From NCBI RefSeq assembly GCF_040412425.1, contig NC_089741.1:38642038-38706037 (forward strand): 64,000 nucleotides of DNA, read 5' to 3'. Below, piece after piece: positions 1 through 14,000 of this stretch. The notes below the pieces were generated by a model. That model ran no database searches. It was not told the origin of the DNA and worked only from the letters and a program-made list of their open reading frames with translations. The position numbers were made by a program, and so were the translations under genes. This stretch comes from Macrobrachium rosenbergii. Its lineage: Eukaryota; Arthropoda; Malacostraca; Decapoda; Palaemonidae. Every line of letters starts with the position of its first letter. Within the stretch, counting starts at the first letter, position 1.

Positions 1-1665
1 TCTCTTATTTGCGTTCAACATCCGCACTTCACATCCATAGAAGAGAGTTGGTTCAGCAGGCCCTTCACACATTCCAACCTTGGCCTCCTTCCCTGCTTCA
101 CCTACCCTGTGACTCACCTCTTCTCATTCTGCCATCATTTGAAGTCATAACTAACAAGTACTTGCAAGATTCTGCTTCATCCACTCCGTCACCTTCCGTG
201 GTAAAATTCTTTTTTCCACCTTCTCAGTTCCCATTTGTTCACATATGCTCTCAGCTTTCTCATGCAAGCATTCAGACTATGTAATCTGCAGTTTCTCTTC
301 ACAATTGCACCTTTTAGCACAATGTTGTCCAGGAGTTTACCTAGCTTTTGGGCAACCACAATTGCATAAAAGTGTCTTGGCTGTTTTAATTTGTATCTTG
401 GGGGTGGGGGTGGGGAATTAAGTAGACCATAAAACTGAAATAATGTACCAGTATCTGGAAACACTAACCTTGTGACCTTGTATTTTAAGTGCATTTTCTT
501 GGCTTTTTTCTATGCAGTGTAAGGTTATTATTGACTGACTTCGGTTGAATAATTGTAGTGGTATGTCAACTGTCAAGACACTGGTGAGTACCTGCTTTGT
601 TGTTCACGTGCTATATTATGTATTTGCTTGACCAGTATGTATCTACCAATCCACAAATCCATGACAGTAACATAAAAAGAAAATAAAGTGAAAAAGTTAA
701 TATCAGTTTCTGCTGCACTGTTGGAGTAAATGGTAATGCCATGTCAGAAACAGAACATGAGATTTAAGAGAGTAGCCCACAAGCATGAACTAAATGCTTA
801 CTTTAGGTGCCTGAGTGGTTATGCTTAGATAATGTTATCATTTTGGGTTTGTGATCATAACTTTTAAATGTTAATCTGTAGATGTTTCAAAATGTTTTTT
901 CCCTGACGCATCAGTAAAATAATTAAAATATATATTATTAGGATAGTAAAACACTGATAATATTTTCAAATGTACATTGTTGCCTAGAAATCTACATGCA
1001 ACCCAACAATAGTTTCAGATATTCAATTTCCACACACACACACACAATCCTGGAGACTGCGACAGCAGATGACTACATGTATGAGATAATAAGCAATAGT
1101 ATCCACATGGTATCATGGTCACAATTCATGAAAAAATATATAATTTACATGTACAGTATTTTTTTTATAAAATGCATGTCAAAATTCATTCTAAAATTTA
1201 GAAGAGATTGACCTTTTTAAAAGTTTTAAAAGACAAGAAGATTAATTAATAAGAAGTAAGAGTATTAGCATAAATAAATAAATTATTAGTTTTACTTTTA
1301 CTTGAAATGGAAGACTAATGTATCAGTAACACTAGCTGACATTTTACAGAGTAAGTTAGATTAACATACACAGTTATTATATAAAGTTAAATTCGAGTAA
1401 CATGTCAAGGTGACCTAAACAGAATTTTCGGTAACAATTCCAATCAACAGGTGTGAATTACTTCTGATTTTATCCAGTTAAGTAACAGTACAAAACTTTT
1501 AAATTATTATAAGATACCATTTAAAATTTGTGAGAGCTAAGATAATTTTATGAGATTTCTGGTACAGTATTATTCTATGTGATAATTGAAATCATAAAAA
1601 AGACATTAAATAGTATTACATAAACATTGTCTTGGGCTTGTCTTAAAGAATAAGATTTTCCTGGC
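1..1665. other. Downstream flank of Otop, no gene recognised
   Basis: AT-rich sequence. A 101-residue open frame on the minus strand (189-494) has no recognisable domain. A short (CA)n is at 1032-1046. Nothing else supportable. Confidence 0.5.
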
Positions 1666-1677
1666 TTTATTTATTTA
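1666..1677 (-). terminator. Candidate polyadenylation signal of Otop
   Basis: On the minus strand this reads two overlapping AATAAA hexamers about 190 nt after the stop codon. It is the first good signal downstream of the stop. There is no transcript evidence. Confidence 0.4.
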
Positions 1678-1866
1678 CAGTTATGAAAGTAAACTATACA
1701 GTGATTTATGTACAAATTTTTTCAACCACATATTTTCTAGCTGCAGTCATGAATTAGAAAAGCAAAGTTTAACATAAGCCCTGATGTGTCATTCTACTTT
1801 GATTTTCTTAAGCTATTCTATATTTTACAGGAAGAAATTTATAGATGACCGCACGTTAGATTGTCT

Positions 1867-2088
1867 CTAGTAATCGTGTCGCAACTTATACGATCTTTTC
1901 CAGATTTCACACAAACAGACAGTAACATGGAATCGATAGAAGATTGCAAGAGGCATAGATATATGGGAAATTATAGTCCAGGCCCATATACCATAGAAGT
2001 TTAATTGAGTGGGATGTGCGTCAGCTCTTGAAGTCTCAAATGTGTTGATGGCCCACATTGCTAAATTGCAGACTAAAAGGAATGTTAC
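1867..2088 (-). CDS. Otop: Otop exon 15, helices 11-12 and stop
   Basis: Residues V739 to Y811 and stop codon TAG (1867-1869). The acceptor is TTTCAG|GTA. It carries helix 11 ([18 protein letters not shown]), the loop [11 protein letters not shown] and helix 12 ([20 protein letters not shown]) followed by [18 protein letters not shown]. The C-terminal tail after helix 12 is very short, as usual in this family. Confidence 0.97.
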   Translation of the reverse strand, partial: VTFLLVCNLAMWAINTFETSRADAHPTQLNFYGIWAWTIISHISMPLAIFYRFHVTVCLCEIWKRSYKLRHDY

Positions 2089-5000
2089 CTGAAAGAAAAA
2101 AAGAGAATCAGCTGAAATCTGACGTCTTGGTGAGTTTATCAATTTGGTTAATAGTTTGAGAGTAAAGCAGTGTAATTAATAAAGATCACAGTGTTTTACT
2201 CTATATCAGTATTCTTAGATTTTGTCAATTATACAACTGTATGAAATATTCTCATAATTTTTGTTGATCCATGAACTTTCCAAATCTCCAGCATTTATTA
2301 TGGTAAAAAACTACTTAACAACAAGTTTTCCTCAGGGAATGGTAATGATATTTCCAGCCTGTTATGTCATTTGGCCCACATGATTTTACAAGCTACCTTC
2401 ACCTTCTTCAAGTTGGGACCTGACTTTGATTCTGTACAGCATCATTTGAACATCGTTTGCCCCACCTTGTGACCACTTGACAGACACTTCCATGTTGAGT
2501 ATTACCCTCAAGTCTGCTCCCAGTTTTGCTTGCCTCCTCATGTAAGCATGTCAGTGAGCTCTATGAACTTTCTCATTTCAACCAATGGTTTTCGAGGACC
2601 TTTCATTTACTCCAGATTTTGTAGCCAAAACTATCTTCTAGTAAAAGTGGCACATTCTTGGAGTCTAGGTATTCCTGCTTTGCCTACCTCTTCTGCAGAA
2701 AATAACCTTCTCTTGGCATGTACCTCTAAAGGACTGAGTCTTGTTGTGATATATTGGCAGGTCTTAAAGGAGGTAGAGTATTTCTGTTATCTTGGGGACA
2801 CACTGGACTGTTAAAGCAGTTAAGGAGCAGTAAGTGTTGCTGCAGCATGGGTGAAATGGAGAGAACTAGACTACTAATAAATAAAAATGTCCCATTAGTC
2901 GAGAAGAGGAAAAGCTTATAATGGCTACGTAAGGTCTGTACCATTCTACACAGGAAAACCATGGGCACTGAAAAGAAAAATGTAGATTTTGGACAGCTGC
3001 AGTGGATAGGGGTGATACCTAGGGACTGGAAAACAGACTGATCTCAAAGATTGCAGGAGTTTGAACATGTCAAGAGAGGGAATGAGGAACAGTTGCTCAG
3101 AAAGTAGTAGATGAAGAATCAGCAGGACAAAGACCTGTTGGAAGGCCCGGAAAACCATGGAAAACGGAGACAGATGAAGACCTAGACCTGATGGAGTTCA
3201 GGCAGAAAGAACATAAGACAGGAGAGTGGAGAGAAATATCATGTTCAGCCTGATAAAGGAAAAATGTGGACAGAAGTGGAGAGAAATGTCATGTTCAGCC
3301 TGATAAAGGAAAAATGTTGACAGAAAAATGTTTTATAATGAAGATTAGATTGCTGATGCTTTTTATAAATCTTGTTTATTCATTCTTTATCCCTGAAAGG
3401 ATTATAATCTGTGGAGTAATTTCAAAGTGGTCCTCGTTCGGAAATTTCAATGACTGAAAAAGGATAAAGCATAATCTTACCATCTCTCTTCCAGGTTTGC
3501 GTTGCAGTTGGTCCTGGTTGTAGCAGCAACGTCTTGAAGCATCCAGTACAAATATGGTTTGTAAAGTTGTTTGTAGGAGGGTGACGATTGATGAGAGTAA
3601 TGGCAAAATCAAATTGTCCTGTAAAGTATTAGATTACTATATTAGAAACTACATACACTGTAAATTAATATATTTTCTGATGTTTTTATGTTTAGTAGTG
3701 TCATTTTCAAGTAGTATTAAGAATCCTAAAATTATCAATACGTTTAGCCCCAAGTAAGATGTTTTCATTAGACTATTCAGTTGTCAAAAATAACGAGATT
3801 TAATATAATTTATAATGAAAATAATTTTACAGAAAATTATTTATCTATATTTTTGCAGGTGGCACAAGTGTCACAATAACCTTGCCTTTTTAATACCTTA
3901 ACTAGTGAGGAGCTGGAGCAATCAAATCAAACCTCAGTCTTTACAGAGTAGGGGAATATGCTATACTACCAGTGCTTTGACCTCTACAATAACTCAGAAT
4001 TACAGTACCAGAACAATAATGACCATTATACAGCACTGTACTTCGCATTTGTCCTTTTCCTTTGCGCAGTAGATGTGTGAAGAAGTTCTTCCATGACAAT
4101 ACCTTTCTTCTGACGCTAAAAGTTTAGTCCATATGATGGATGGATGACCAAGTGCATTGATTAAAAAAAAAATGTTTTTCTCTTTGGTCCCTCAAATCCA
4201 TTGTCACTACATCTTTTATGGTATGGAAAGAGTAGCTTGAATGAATTTGGTTTGAATTATAAATTAAGCACTACAACAAAAATAGAACTTACAGTCATGG
4301 TGAAATGTCCTCCAATGACAGTGAATGAAGTGTAAATGTACACACCACTCTGGGCAATAAGGAGCAGGATGTTGTCAAGCTCAATATCACCCTCAGGAAT
4401 AAATTCCAGCTCTCTCATCTGTATCATTCCTATTATAACAGTTATACTGGAAACTCTGGAAAATTTGGAAAGGTTCTCATTAGTACAACTTGAAGAACCA
4501 CACAGGTGTTTGAAAATGTCTACATAACTATCAAACATAGGTTCTTTACAAAGAGATTTATGGAGACATGCTTTTTGTCATCTAGTAATTTCTCACATTA
4601 TGATAAATTCACCACCTGCTTGATAATGCAATGTTTACCATTGTATTGAGGAACAGTTAAAATTAGATATTCTCTAAAATTAAAATTAAAAAAAAGCAGA
4701 ATACAGTAATCCAATTACTACTGTTTAACGGCTCTACTTACCCATAAACTGATAGTTCAATAATATTAGCTTCTAATATAGCAACTTCTTTATATGCTTC
4801 ATTATTGATAAGCACAAAGAAGAGAATGAGGGAGATGATTGTCAGGACAAGAACCAGGATTCCCATGAACAAGCCACGATTAGCGTGGGCACAATCCACG
4901 GAGTAATGATGTCTAGCTTTGCGGGCTATGTACGTGGAAATGTCGGAATCGCCATCGCAGGCTACTTCTGGCTTGTTGATGTTTTTCCAGATTACGTACA

Positions 5001-8000
5001 GCACACCTATGGATGAATATGGAAAAATTCAAGTACTTTTTATAAAACAATATAATGTAGTTTAGTGCTTCATCTGAGGAAGCTGGAGGAACCTCAGTAT
5101 CTCTCTAAAAGACAAACTATTTTAGGCCCTTATACTGAGAGTGGCCAACAGACCAACTCATTCTCATACTTAGTAGCAAATAATGTAATTACAGCTGCAC
5201 GTATCACATAAATAAGAACACAGCAATGTACCATAAATAATCTTTCATGGGCTTAGAAAACATAAGGTTCCAAACTTTACAATAAGTGCTGTACTTGCTT
5301 TCTGCTACCTCAAGAGAATCCATACCTAAGAGATTTGGCTATGTAGTTAGAAACCACTGATTCATTTGCTTATTTTAAGTAAACACTGTCTCACCAAAGT
5401 TTCCAGTATGCTTTCAGTCGTTATTTTTGAGCTGATGGTAAATATCTTTGCCACCATAAAAGAGGCTATTCATGACTGGCTGTTTATGCTACTCAACATC
5501 AGCTCCCAACATTTAAAAGGACAACAGATGTACCACAACTGTTAAAAGGACGATGCTTACAAGCTTCTTAAAAATTCACAAAGAAAAATTCTTTTGGATT
5601 TACCCAGGTGATACAGTACAATGTCAGTCTAAATATATCTGGTTTTCAGTTACTGTACTAAAGATGAGACGACTTACCTGCACATAAGAGTGAGTACTCA
5701 ATGGTGCATGGAAAGAGGAAAGGAGAGGCTTCATCTACTAACTCTCCCATGAGGTCTGAGCGTCGGCACTCGTAAATGCTCAAAGCTTGTTGGTTTGCTC
5801 CTCTACGCACAATGTGATGGCTGGCGTTTGCAACCTACAGTATAATAGGAGGTGGAATGAGATTAATAAGAACTTCTTGAAACCTTGAAGTGACTGTGCT
5901 GTTACTGGCTTATGAACTGAACAACTTCACTGTTTTATTGAACCATACACATATACCTTTTGACCTATCTGAGTTATAAAAATCATCTGATAGACTATAA
6001 TTAGTGCAATTAATTTTTTATGTGTACTGTAAATATTTTCAGTGTTTATTGTATGAGACACAATGGCATATAGTGTCTATTAAAAAAGTTAATTACCATA
6101 CACAGCTTAACGCACAACACTGTTAAACATGAACCTGGACTTAATTCAAACTGCAATATCATTATCAGCAAAATTTTCTGTTAGAAAAATGTTTTAGTAT
6201 TGCAATGCTTGAGTGTAGGTAACATACCATTATCTAAAAAGTCAACTTAATTCTATAAAATGACTATAGGAATAACAAGTTGCTATTCACATTTATATTT
6301 AAAGACGGAGCATTTTCATTTAACACAATCTGTCAATTTCCCACTATAACAAGAGTATTTTTGAGCCAGTAAAGAATACTTTATTTTCATAAAACTAAGT
6401 TATAGGAAACAATACAATACTTTTTTCTACTTGAACATTAATCTGAAGGTCCTGTTAGTTTACAGATTTCTTTTATAACATATTTTCCAAGCATACCAAA
6501 GTAATCTGCAGAACACAGAACGAGACATTTGTCACTATAAACTATGCAAGCATTATAACTTGAAATTTCCAAGGCAACACACAAAATGCACAACTAAAAC
6601 ATTCTATAGCTTTGACTATCAAGGTCCCTGTATGAAATATCCATTCAATAGTTCTTGACCAGTTTGCTAAAAATTACAATTACTGTTAACCTGATGACAT
6701 TTTTCTAAGCAAAGACTGTACCACCTTACAGAAGATTCTTTTTCAGAAGCATAAAAAATCAAGTAACTTTCAACACCTTAAAGTTGAATACATAAAACCA
6801 CAATGCAGAGATGGCATAAATAAGAGGCATGGTGCAACAGTTATAAATCGTCCAAAGACAAAGGCAAGGCTAATCTACAACTTAAACATTTCTTTGTCTA
6901 CAGTGATGAAATTCTGACTGTCCTTCAGTTGCTCTCCCTTCATCCATGATAATTCATGTACCATCTTTCCTACTAGCAGAACTATGATGAATACTATCTC
7001 ACTAAGTCACATCTTGAGAATTTCATACATTAGCTTCATTCAGTTCAATAGTTCCAAAAGCATTCTTGACCATAAGATATTTTTCCTTGAAAACTGATGA
7101 GTACCTAAACTTATATTTTGAACTTCAGTGGCTTTATATATAACTCCCAGTTATGATACACAAAACTTAAAAATACTCATACCACAAGTTTCAATGACAT
7201 TTAAAATTAGGATATTGCTATTCAGGATAAAGATTAAGCAGCCATATTCTTTTCCATGCAAACTTTAAAATGCCTACATATGTCGTATATGTTCCCAATA
7301 TTTTGTCTTCCACAAGATAATAATAATTACTGTTATTACAGCAATAAGTATTTTACCCAGACCACTGAGTCAAAACACTTGATTCTCATAGTGCTGAATC
7401 ACGAGGTTTGTCTATTGAAATTTAGATCAAGCATAAGTCATGATTCAATTTTGAATGAGCTGCATACAAAAAAAAAACACCATTTTCTAGCTTTGAAATT
7501 CCTATGTATCGGTCACTTTTGTATCATGGAAATGGATTGTCCTTTTAACAAATAATGTCCCAAGCAAAAGGTACGGGCTTCAAACGGTCTCCAGTATGTG
7601 TTAATATTTTCATTATGGCTATGTTCCATCTTTATGGTGAAGTATAAATATTACAGTACATAAATGACTACACTAAATCAAACATTTCTCACTTCAAGAC
7701 ATGCAACAGACAATCAAGCATCAATGCAATGAAACTTTTTGGGACTGGATCATGATACTCTGAAATCTATCAAAGAACTTCCTAACACAATAATACAGCA
7801 TTCCAAAATTTCCCTAGTTTTTATTTCAAGAAGTCTCTTAACGCTTATAAATCTAGACACAAATCTATTAACATTCCATGGCAACTCGTAGTAGACAGCT
7901 AGACAACTGTTCAACAAAATTTAGCATGACTATCAAGCATGGCATCTAACTTGTGGTGTAACTAAGAAAAAGGGTTTTCCAGCTGGTATCATGCAAACCT

Positions 8001-11000
8001 TAAGATATAAAAATGCTATAACACCTAGTCATGGCTAGAATGCTATTATCAGTCACTGTAATGCTAAAAATGACATCAGTTCGAGCAACTTAAGAATATT
8101 ACTATAACCACAAAAAGCTAAAAAAAAAACTAACTGAAATTACTGTATACTCATCTTTGACTGAGAAGCTACCATGCACACTTAAAAAATATACCTCTCC
8201 TTCATGATACCTGGTGGTAATGTACCTGATGAATATCATGTGGTTCATAAGTATGGTGGTCTGAAGTTGTATCATTTAACAGTACATGATCTGTAAAATT
8301 GTCAACTGAATGACCATGGTGATCGGTATCGTGACCTAAGACGGCGGTGGTGTCGGTATGATGACCTGCTCCGCTGGCTCCATGATCGCCTGCCCCGTGA
8401 TCACCACCACCACCACTTCCGTGACCTCCTCCATGAGAATCAAAGTCTGTTTTGTAGAAGATTTGATTAATTTGTAGATTTGTTGTATTTGAATCGTGCT
8501 TAAACAAAGACAATCTCTTGTTGCAGTTGAGTCTACTACATCTCCCAATTTTATTTTACACATTTTTTGTGCTCATTTGTTGGTGTAATCCCCTGGCGCT
8601 ACCTGACAGTAATAGTGAAGCAGTTATGGGTTGGTAAAAGTCCTCAGTTGCTTTTGGGCACTGCAGTTTAAAGGCGTACCTTCCTTGCTGCTTTTTATAC
8701 TCACTTCACTTGACTGCTTTTCAGCTTCCAGTATCTGAATATACAGTATGCATCTAATTACTGTACTTCACTACATTTGCAACAGTGACATTCCACTTGT
8801 TGTTATGTTTACTAATCCTTGTTATTTCTGTCTGTAAGTGAACAGCACAAAATATAAATACATTCTGTCTTGAGTAAATGCTTTCTTGATCTTCTTACAT
8901 CTCAGTGGTTCAATGCTCATATTTTTAAAATTACTCAGCAAAATGCAGATACTGCATCAGTTAAGATCCCAGTATTCTCAGTTTTCTTTGACAGTGAAAA
9001 TTCAGTTTCATCATCATAATTCAAAACTTATAGTAGGGTTTTTCCTTTACAGGTTCACTCGCCAGATGAGTTCTCTTGACCATTTTATTCTGACTTGTAC
9101 ATTCTCTGCCTAAATTTCCATCCGCCAATTCTTCATGCTCGGCATCTTGCCACTTCATCAAGTGCCAGTTACTACTCGTCTCTTCTCTTTGCACATTCAA
9201 ACCATCTTATTTTATTTTCAGCTCTGCAAAGCCACATCTAACTACAACTCCCTCATTTGCAATACAATCTTTCCAGCATACTCCAACCATGAATCCCAGG
9301 ACATTGCAATTACATCTTTTCTGAATCTCCTCCAATTACTTTTTCGGTGTCCATGTCTCCACTCAGTTCTGAAGCACAAGTCTTACATATGCATTTTATG
9401 TTATGTTCTGTTTATTGATACTGTACTCTTCTTTACTGTTATCTTGGCTGTTGCTAATTCTTTTCTTAATGCTCCCTTAATTTTAGCATCCTGGTCCAGT
9501 ACATCAACAGGTCCACATAAAGTCTCTCCTAATATCTATGTTATGTCATATCCATATCTTCCAAGTCATCATTCAGTAAAAGAATTTCAAAGTACTCTAT
9601 CCATCAATCCTGCCCTGCACTTAAATGGGTCCATCTGCATTGAAAGATGCACTTGAGTAAACATCTCCCATATACCAAGGAAGTCTTTTTTCCATTTGGG
9701 CTTGTTTTAGGCCCATACTGTAAAAATATCCTCTTGAGTTATGAATGTAGATACCATGTTGGGAATTAGGACTTAATGGGCAAAGAAACTGGATATGGCT
9801 TTGAAAATACTGACCTGTGCTGGCAGAGAATGAGAGCATGAAATGGTGGCTCTCTCTATAATTGGGAGACAACATTACAAGACGATGGATCAGTATTTGG
9901 CTCCATCAGAGGTTCACTTTGTAGAAGCAACCATGAAACCTATGGAACTGTCTTCTGAATTTACATGATTCTCATTACTGGAATGTGAAATGATGGTCCA
10001 TTGGAAAGAAAAATATACATTTTTTTTGCTGCTTCACTAATACTAATGCCAGAAGGTTATGCCACCAATAAGACATTCTGTGAGTCTAACCAGGGTTTCC
10101 AACCAATAGTCTGAAGACTTTTTCTCTAAAAAAACAAGATTTTGTCATTTTTTTTCAGGATGAATGATATATCTGGTAATTACTTATGTCTGGAAGTTTC
10201 AATCACTCAACAACAGAACAAAATGACGGCATTCAGCCTTGAAAAAATAAAAATATGGCATATGTGAAACATTAACAAAAAATTTTTGAAGGATAATACA
10301 AATTTACATATCCCAAATAACTACAATCTCATACAAAAAAGAAAATTTTACGATAACTAAGAAAGCAGAAAATGTGGTTTTTAGAACAAAAAAATCAAAA
10401 ATCAAAAGTACTCTAACAAGAAAGAAAACTAAAGCCAACTGAGAAACGCTGAAGAAGTCTATGTTTTTTAAATAGTTTTACTGGGCTACAGTTGATATTC
10501 TTTTAATCAAATATATTTTCACAACTTGATTAATTATAAGTTAGCATCAAAGTATTTACAGTTTACAGTTCTGAAAAAAAGCGGTACATTTATGGATCAG
10601 ATCAATGTAACTGTACAGATTCATTTTATGTAAGAATCAGCATATGTGTAATATTCCATCATTTACAGACACTAATTTTCAGTAAGCATATCTAAACATA
10701 TTTCAATAAATCTATATTTTATAACGATAATAACTTTTGATAAAAGATGTGTACTGTATCCTGCAATGTTCTAAAAATATCATACATACTACTGATTCAT
10801 TTTCAGCAAGCATAATTTTAGGGTTTCAATTCAAAAGATATTAATATATAAATACTTTTTGATTATCTGCATTTGTTCATTACATATCGTTCACATTATT
10901 AATTGAATATGCTCAAGTAAAAATACTTTACAGAATTTAGGTGCTTAATAAATAACATTATACTTTTATAATAATATTTCTATTGAAATTTCAACTTCTT

Positions 11001-14000
11001 CGCTCTTTAGGACAAGAAAGGAAGGGTCTACTCTATTTCAAATTTCATCTCTTGCAAAGACAACGTCAATCAAGCATCATGAGAATTTTTGTTGCAAATA
11101 CACAGATATGAATGCAAACAGAAATGGCAAAAAAATATTTAAAGAAATCTGAAGATATAAATATGTTAACAACAAAGAGTCTACGTCTAAAATTATGCCA
11201 TTAACTGAAACCATCAAATTTGGCTTGTATACCTGACTATTATCTGTGACTTATTTTTTTTACATAGCTATTTCTTCCTAATTTACTTGGCAATAATAAC
11301 AAAAAGTGAGATGAATGTTTTTCACTTTCTTTTTCATGATGACTGACAAATCATCCTGATCATAACCAAACTGAGAACTGAACCTCTTCTGGAATGGTAT
11401 GTTCAATAAGAATGATATCACTTTTCTAAAACTCTTTCTGTTGAAACATTTTAAATGAAAATCATGATGCAGAATGATTAAGTAACACTCTTTACACTGT
11501 GAGTGTCCTGTTGCAAAAACCCTTCATGTTGTTGATCCTGAAAATCCTGGAAGACTATTTAAGGTTGCACATTGTTAGTCAGAAATAAGAGTATACTGTA
11601 CTACTGTTACAGGAATACTGTACCAAACTACTATACAGCACTGTATAGACAAATGATCACAACACCCTGTCGTGTGAGATACGTGAACAGAATGATATAC
11701 AGTTCATGAAACAAGTGCTCAGTTATCATGTACCCTCAATCAAAAGCACTTCTGTCTCAGTAATTTAAATTTCAAAAGCGTCAGGAGAAGGATAACAGCT
11801 ACAACTTAATGAAGAGATGAGCCGCAACCACAAAGAAAAAATAAAAGCCATTTTCATAATGCAAGTAAAAATTAAGGTTGTCGAAAACCAACACCCATGG
11901 AAAGGCATGCATGATAAAATAAGCGATCTTTATCAGTCATGAAATTTGCACGAAGAATGACCTAGACATTAAAATGCAAAACGCATGTTGAAAAAACTGA
12001 AAATAGAATTTGAAAATCTGAAAAATACATTATGACATGAAAAAAAACGAATACAATAACAAATAGGGATGTTTTCTCCTTTTTCAAATTAACATTGAAG
12101 TAACAAACCCATTCACTTTCTGTGCATAAAATCTAAAGATCACTTAACAGTTTTCAAACCATCACCTTTTACCATAAAATATACAGCAACAAAAACTTAC
12201 CTCCGTTAATGATTTTAGCCCAAAGATTTCCTGGAACACAAGACTGTGATGTTTATACATGAAGTTGTCTTTATTTTCTTCTTTTAACTTACTCAAAGGA
12301 TCGATATGCAGGTTCTAAAGTACAGCTCTTGACACATTTTCAAAGGGAGAGGAAAAATAGTTACATCTGAACTATACACAGTGAACAGTTCCAGTGCAAA
12401 ATGTCCAAGAAACAGGTAGAAATATTCATTGCCTAGAGAGAACCAAGAACTCAATGACTCATGCATGTTGGAAATTCTCAACTCATTGTAATGTCAAACT
12501 GCAAAAGTTTCTGAAACTTGTGTGAAAATGGAAGTAAATCTTCAGATTCTGAGAAAAATTATTTAAACTTATTCCGATCTTCCATTATGGACAAGTCTTG
12601 AAATTCTGGTCCCATCTTACTACTTTTTCTTTGAGAGCTGTACATCTATATACTATTCAATGACCTAGCTTGAGAATCAGTGAATTCTCACAAAAATCAA
12701 TTCTAAAATTAAATCTTATATAAACACACTGGCCAACAGATTTTTCATAATCAAGCCTCATTCACTTTAATTACATTCCAGTTTCACTGTCTTTAAACGT
12801 CTACGTCCATAACAGTTCTAACGTTTTCATCACAAAAATGACAGACAGACTACCAACTCTGTGACGTAAAGGTGGGCACATTTAAAGCCTACTATAATCA
12901 ACACACAGCTAAACCTTTAATTATTGAATGAACTGTCATTTTAAGAAAAACATGAAATTTGGCAAAAAACAATTCGATTTGTGCAAACACTTACATCAAA
13001 GAGCAGTATATCTATGCCTTTTACTGTCATATATTTATATATACTGTAGTACCTTCAAGGACTGTATTTCAAACGTCCAACAAGTTTGTATACAAAGTCA
13101 AACATTTTTGTTTTCCTGCTATTAATTTAACCCAGAACCTACTTGCTTATCAAGCTTAACCAGTACAATTTTCACCAAGCATATCATGTTACCTCTGAGG
13201 AGGGTTACACAATTTAACAACTGGTGCAACATCCATGTGTATACAACAATCCCATATCAACTGTAAATGGTATATTTTGATATCTTACAAGATTTTCTAA
13301 GTGCCATTTGATGGAAGACACTTAACCTCACTCCAACAACACTAAAACCAGATTCCCAGTACTGTTGCAAGTTTCTAAGCACTGGTTTCTGGGATGAGGA
13401 TGTGAGCCTCATGCCTATGGTGAGAGAACATAAACTCTATTCATTTAATAAATCAAAGCTCATAAATGATAGCAAACAGGTTATTTTTTTATGCAAGCTA
13501 CTATTGGTGCTATGCACTGTACCTAATTTGAGCCTCAATATAGAACACGTGGTAACAAAAATCAGTTCCACAAGGTACAGGAAACCTCGTCACACAAGAA
13601 GCTGTGAGTGTTTAAGCCCCAGAGAAGTCAAACCAGTTAAAGTAGTCTCAATATCATTTTTCTTTACCACTTCCACCTTTCGAGATATGTCATCTGCTAT
13701 TCTGCAGAGACCTTACACACCCAACACTGATCCAGTTCCAGACTAATTAAAACTCCAAACAATCTTTTTTTTTAACTAAAAGTGATCCAGTTAGAGGATC
13801 TAATTTTGCTATGGAGCGATCAAAGGTCATAATGAGACCCATGTTAAAAGACAGAGGCTACTCCAGATTTAAATTCATAGCACAAAACCATCAAGAAACC
13901 AAACCTCAACTGATTAGTGTCTGCACTGAACTGGAGTACTGGCTGCAACTTCATAGAGAAATTTGACTCAACATTCACAATTGAGACTTGCCTATCTTAA

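Noticed and set aside
9135..9656. 173-codon plus-strand open frame
   Set aside because: The opposite strand shows the decayed LINE reverse transcriptase pattern; the plus frame is its antisense shadow and has no recognisable domain.
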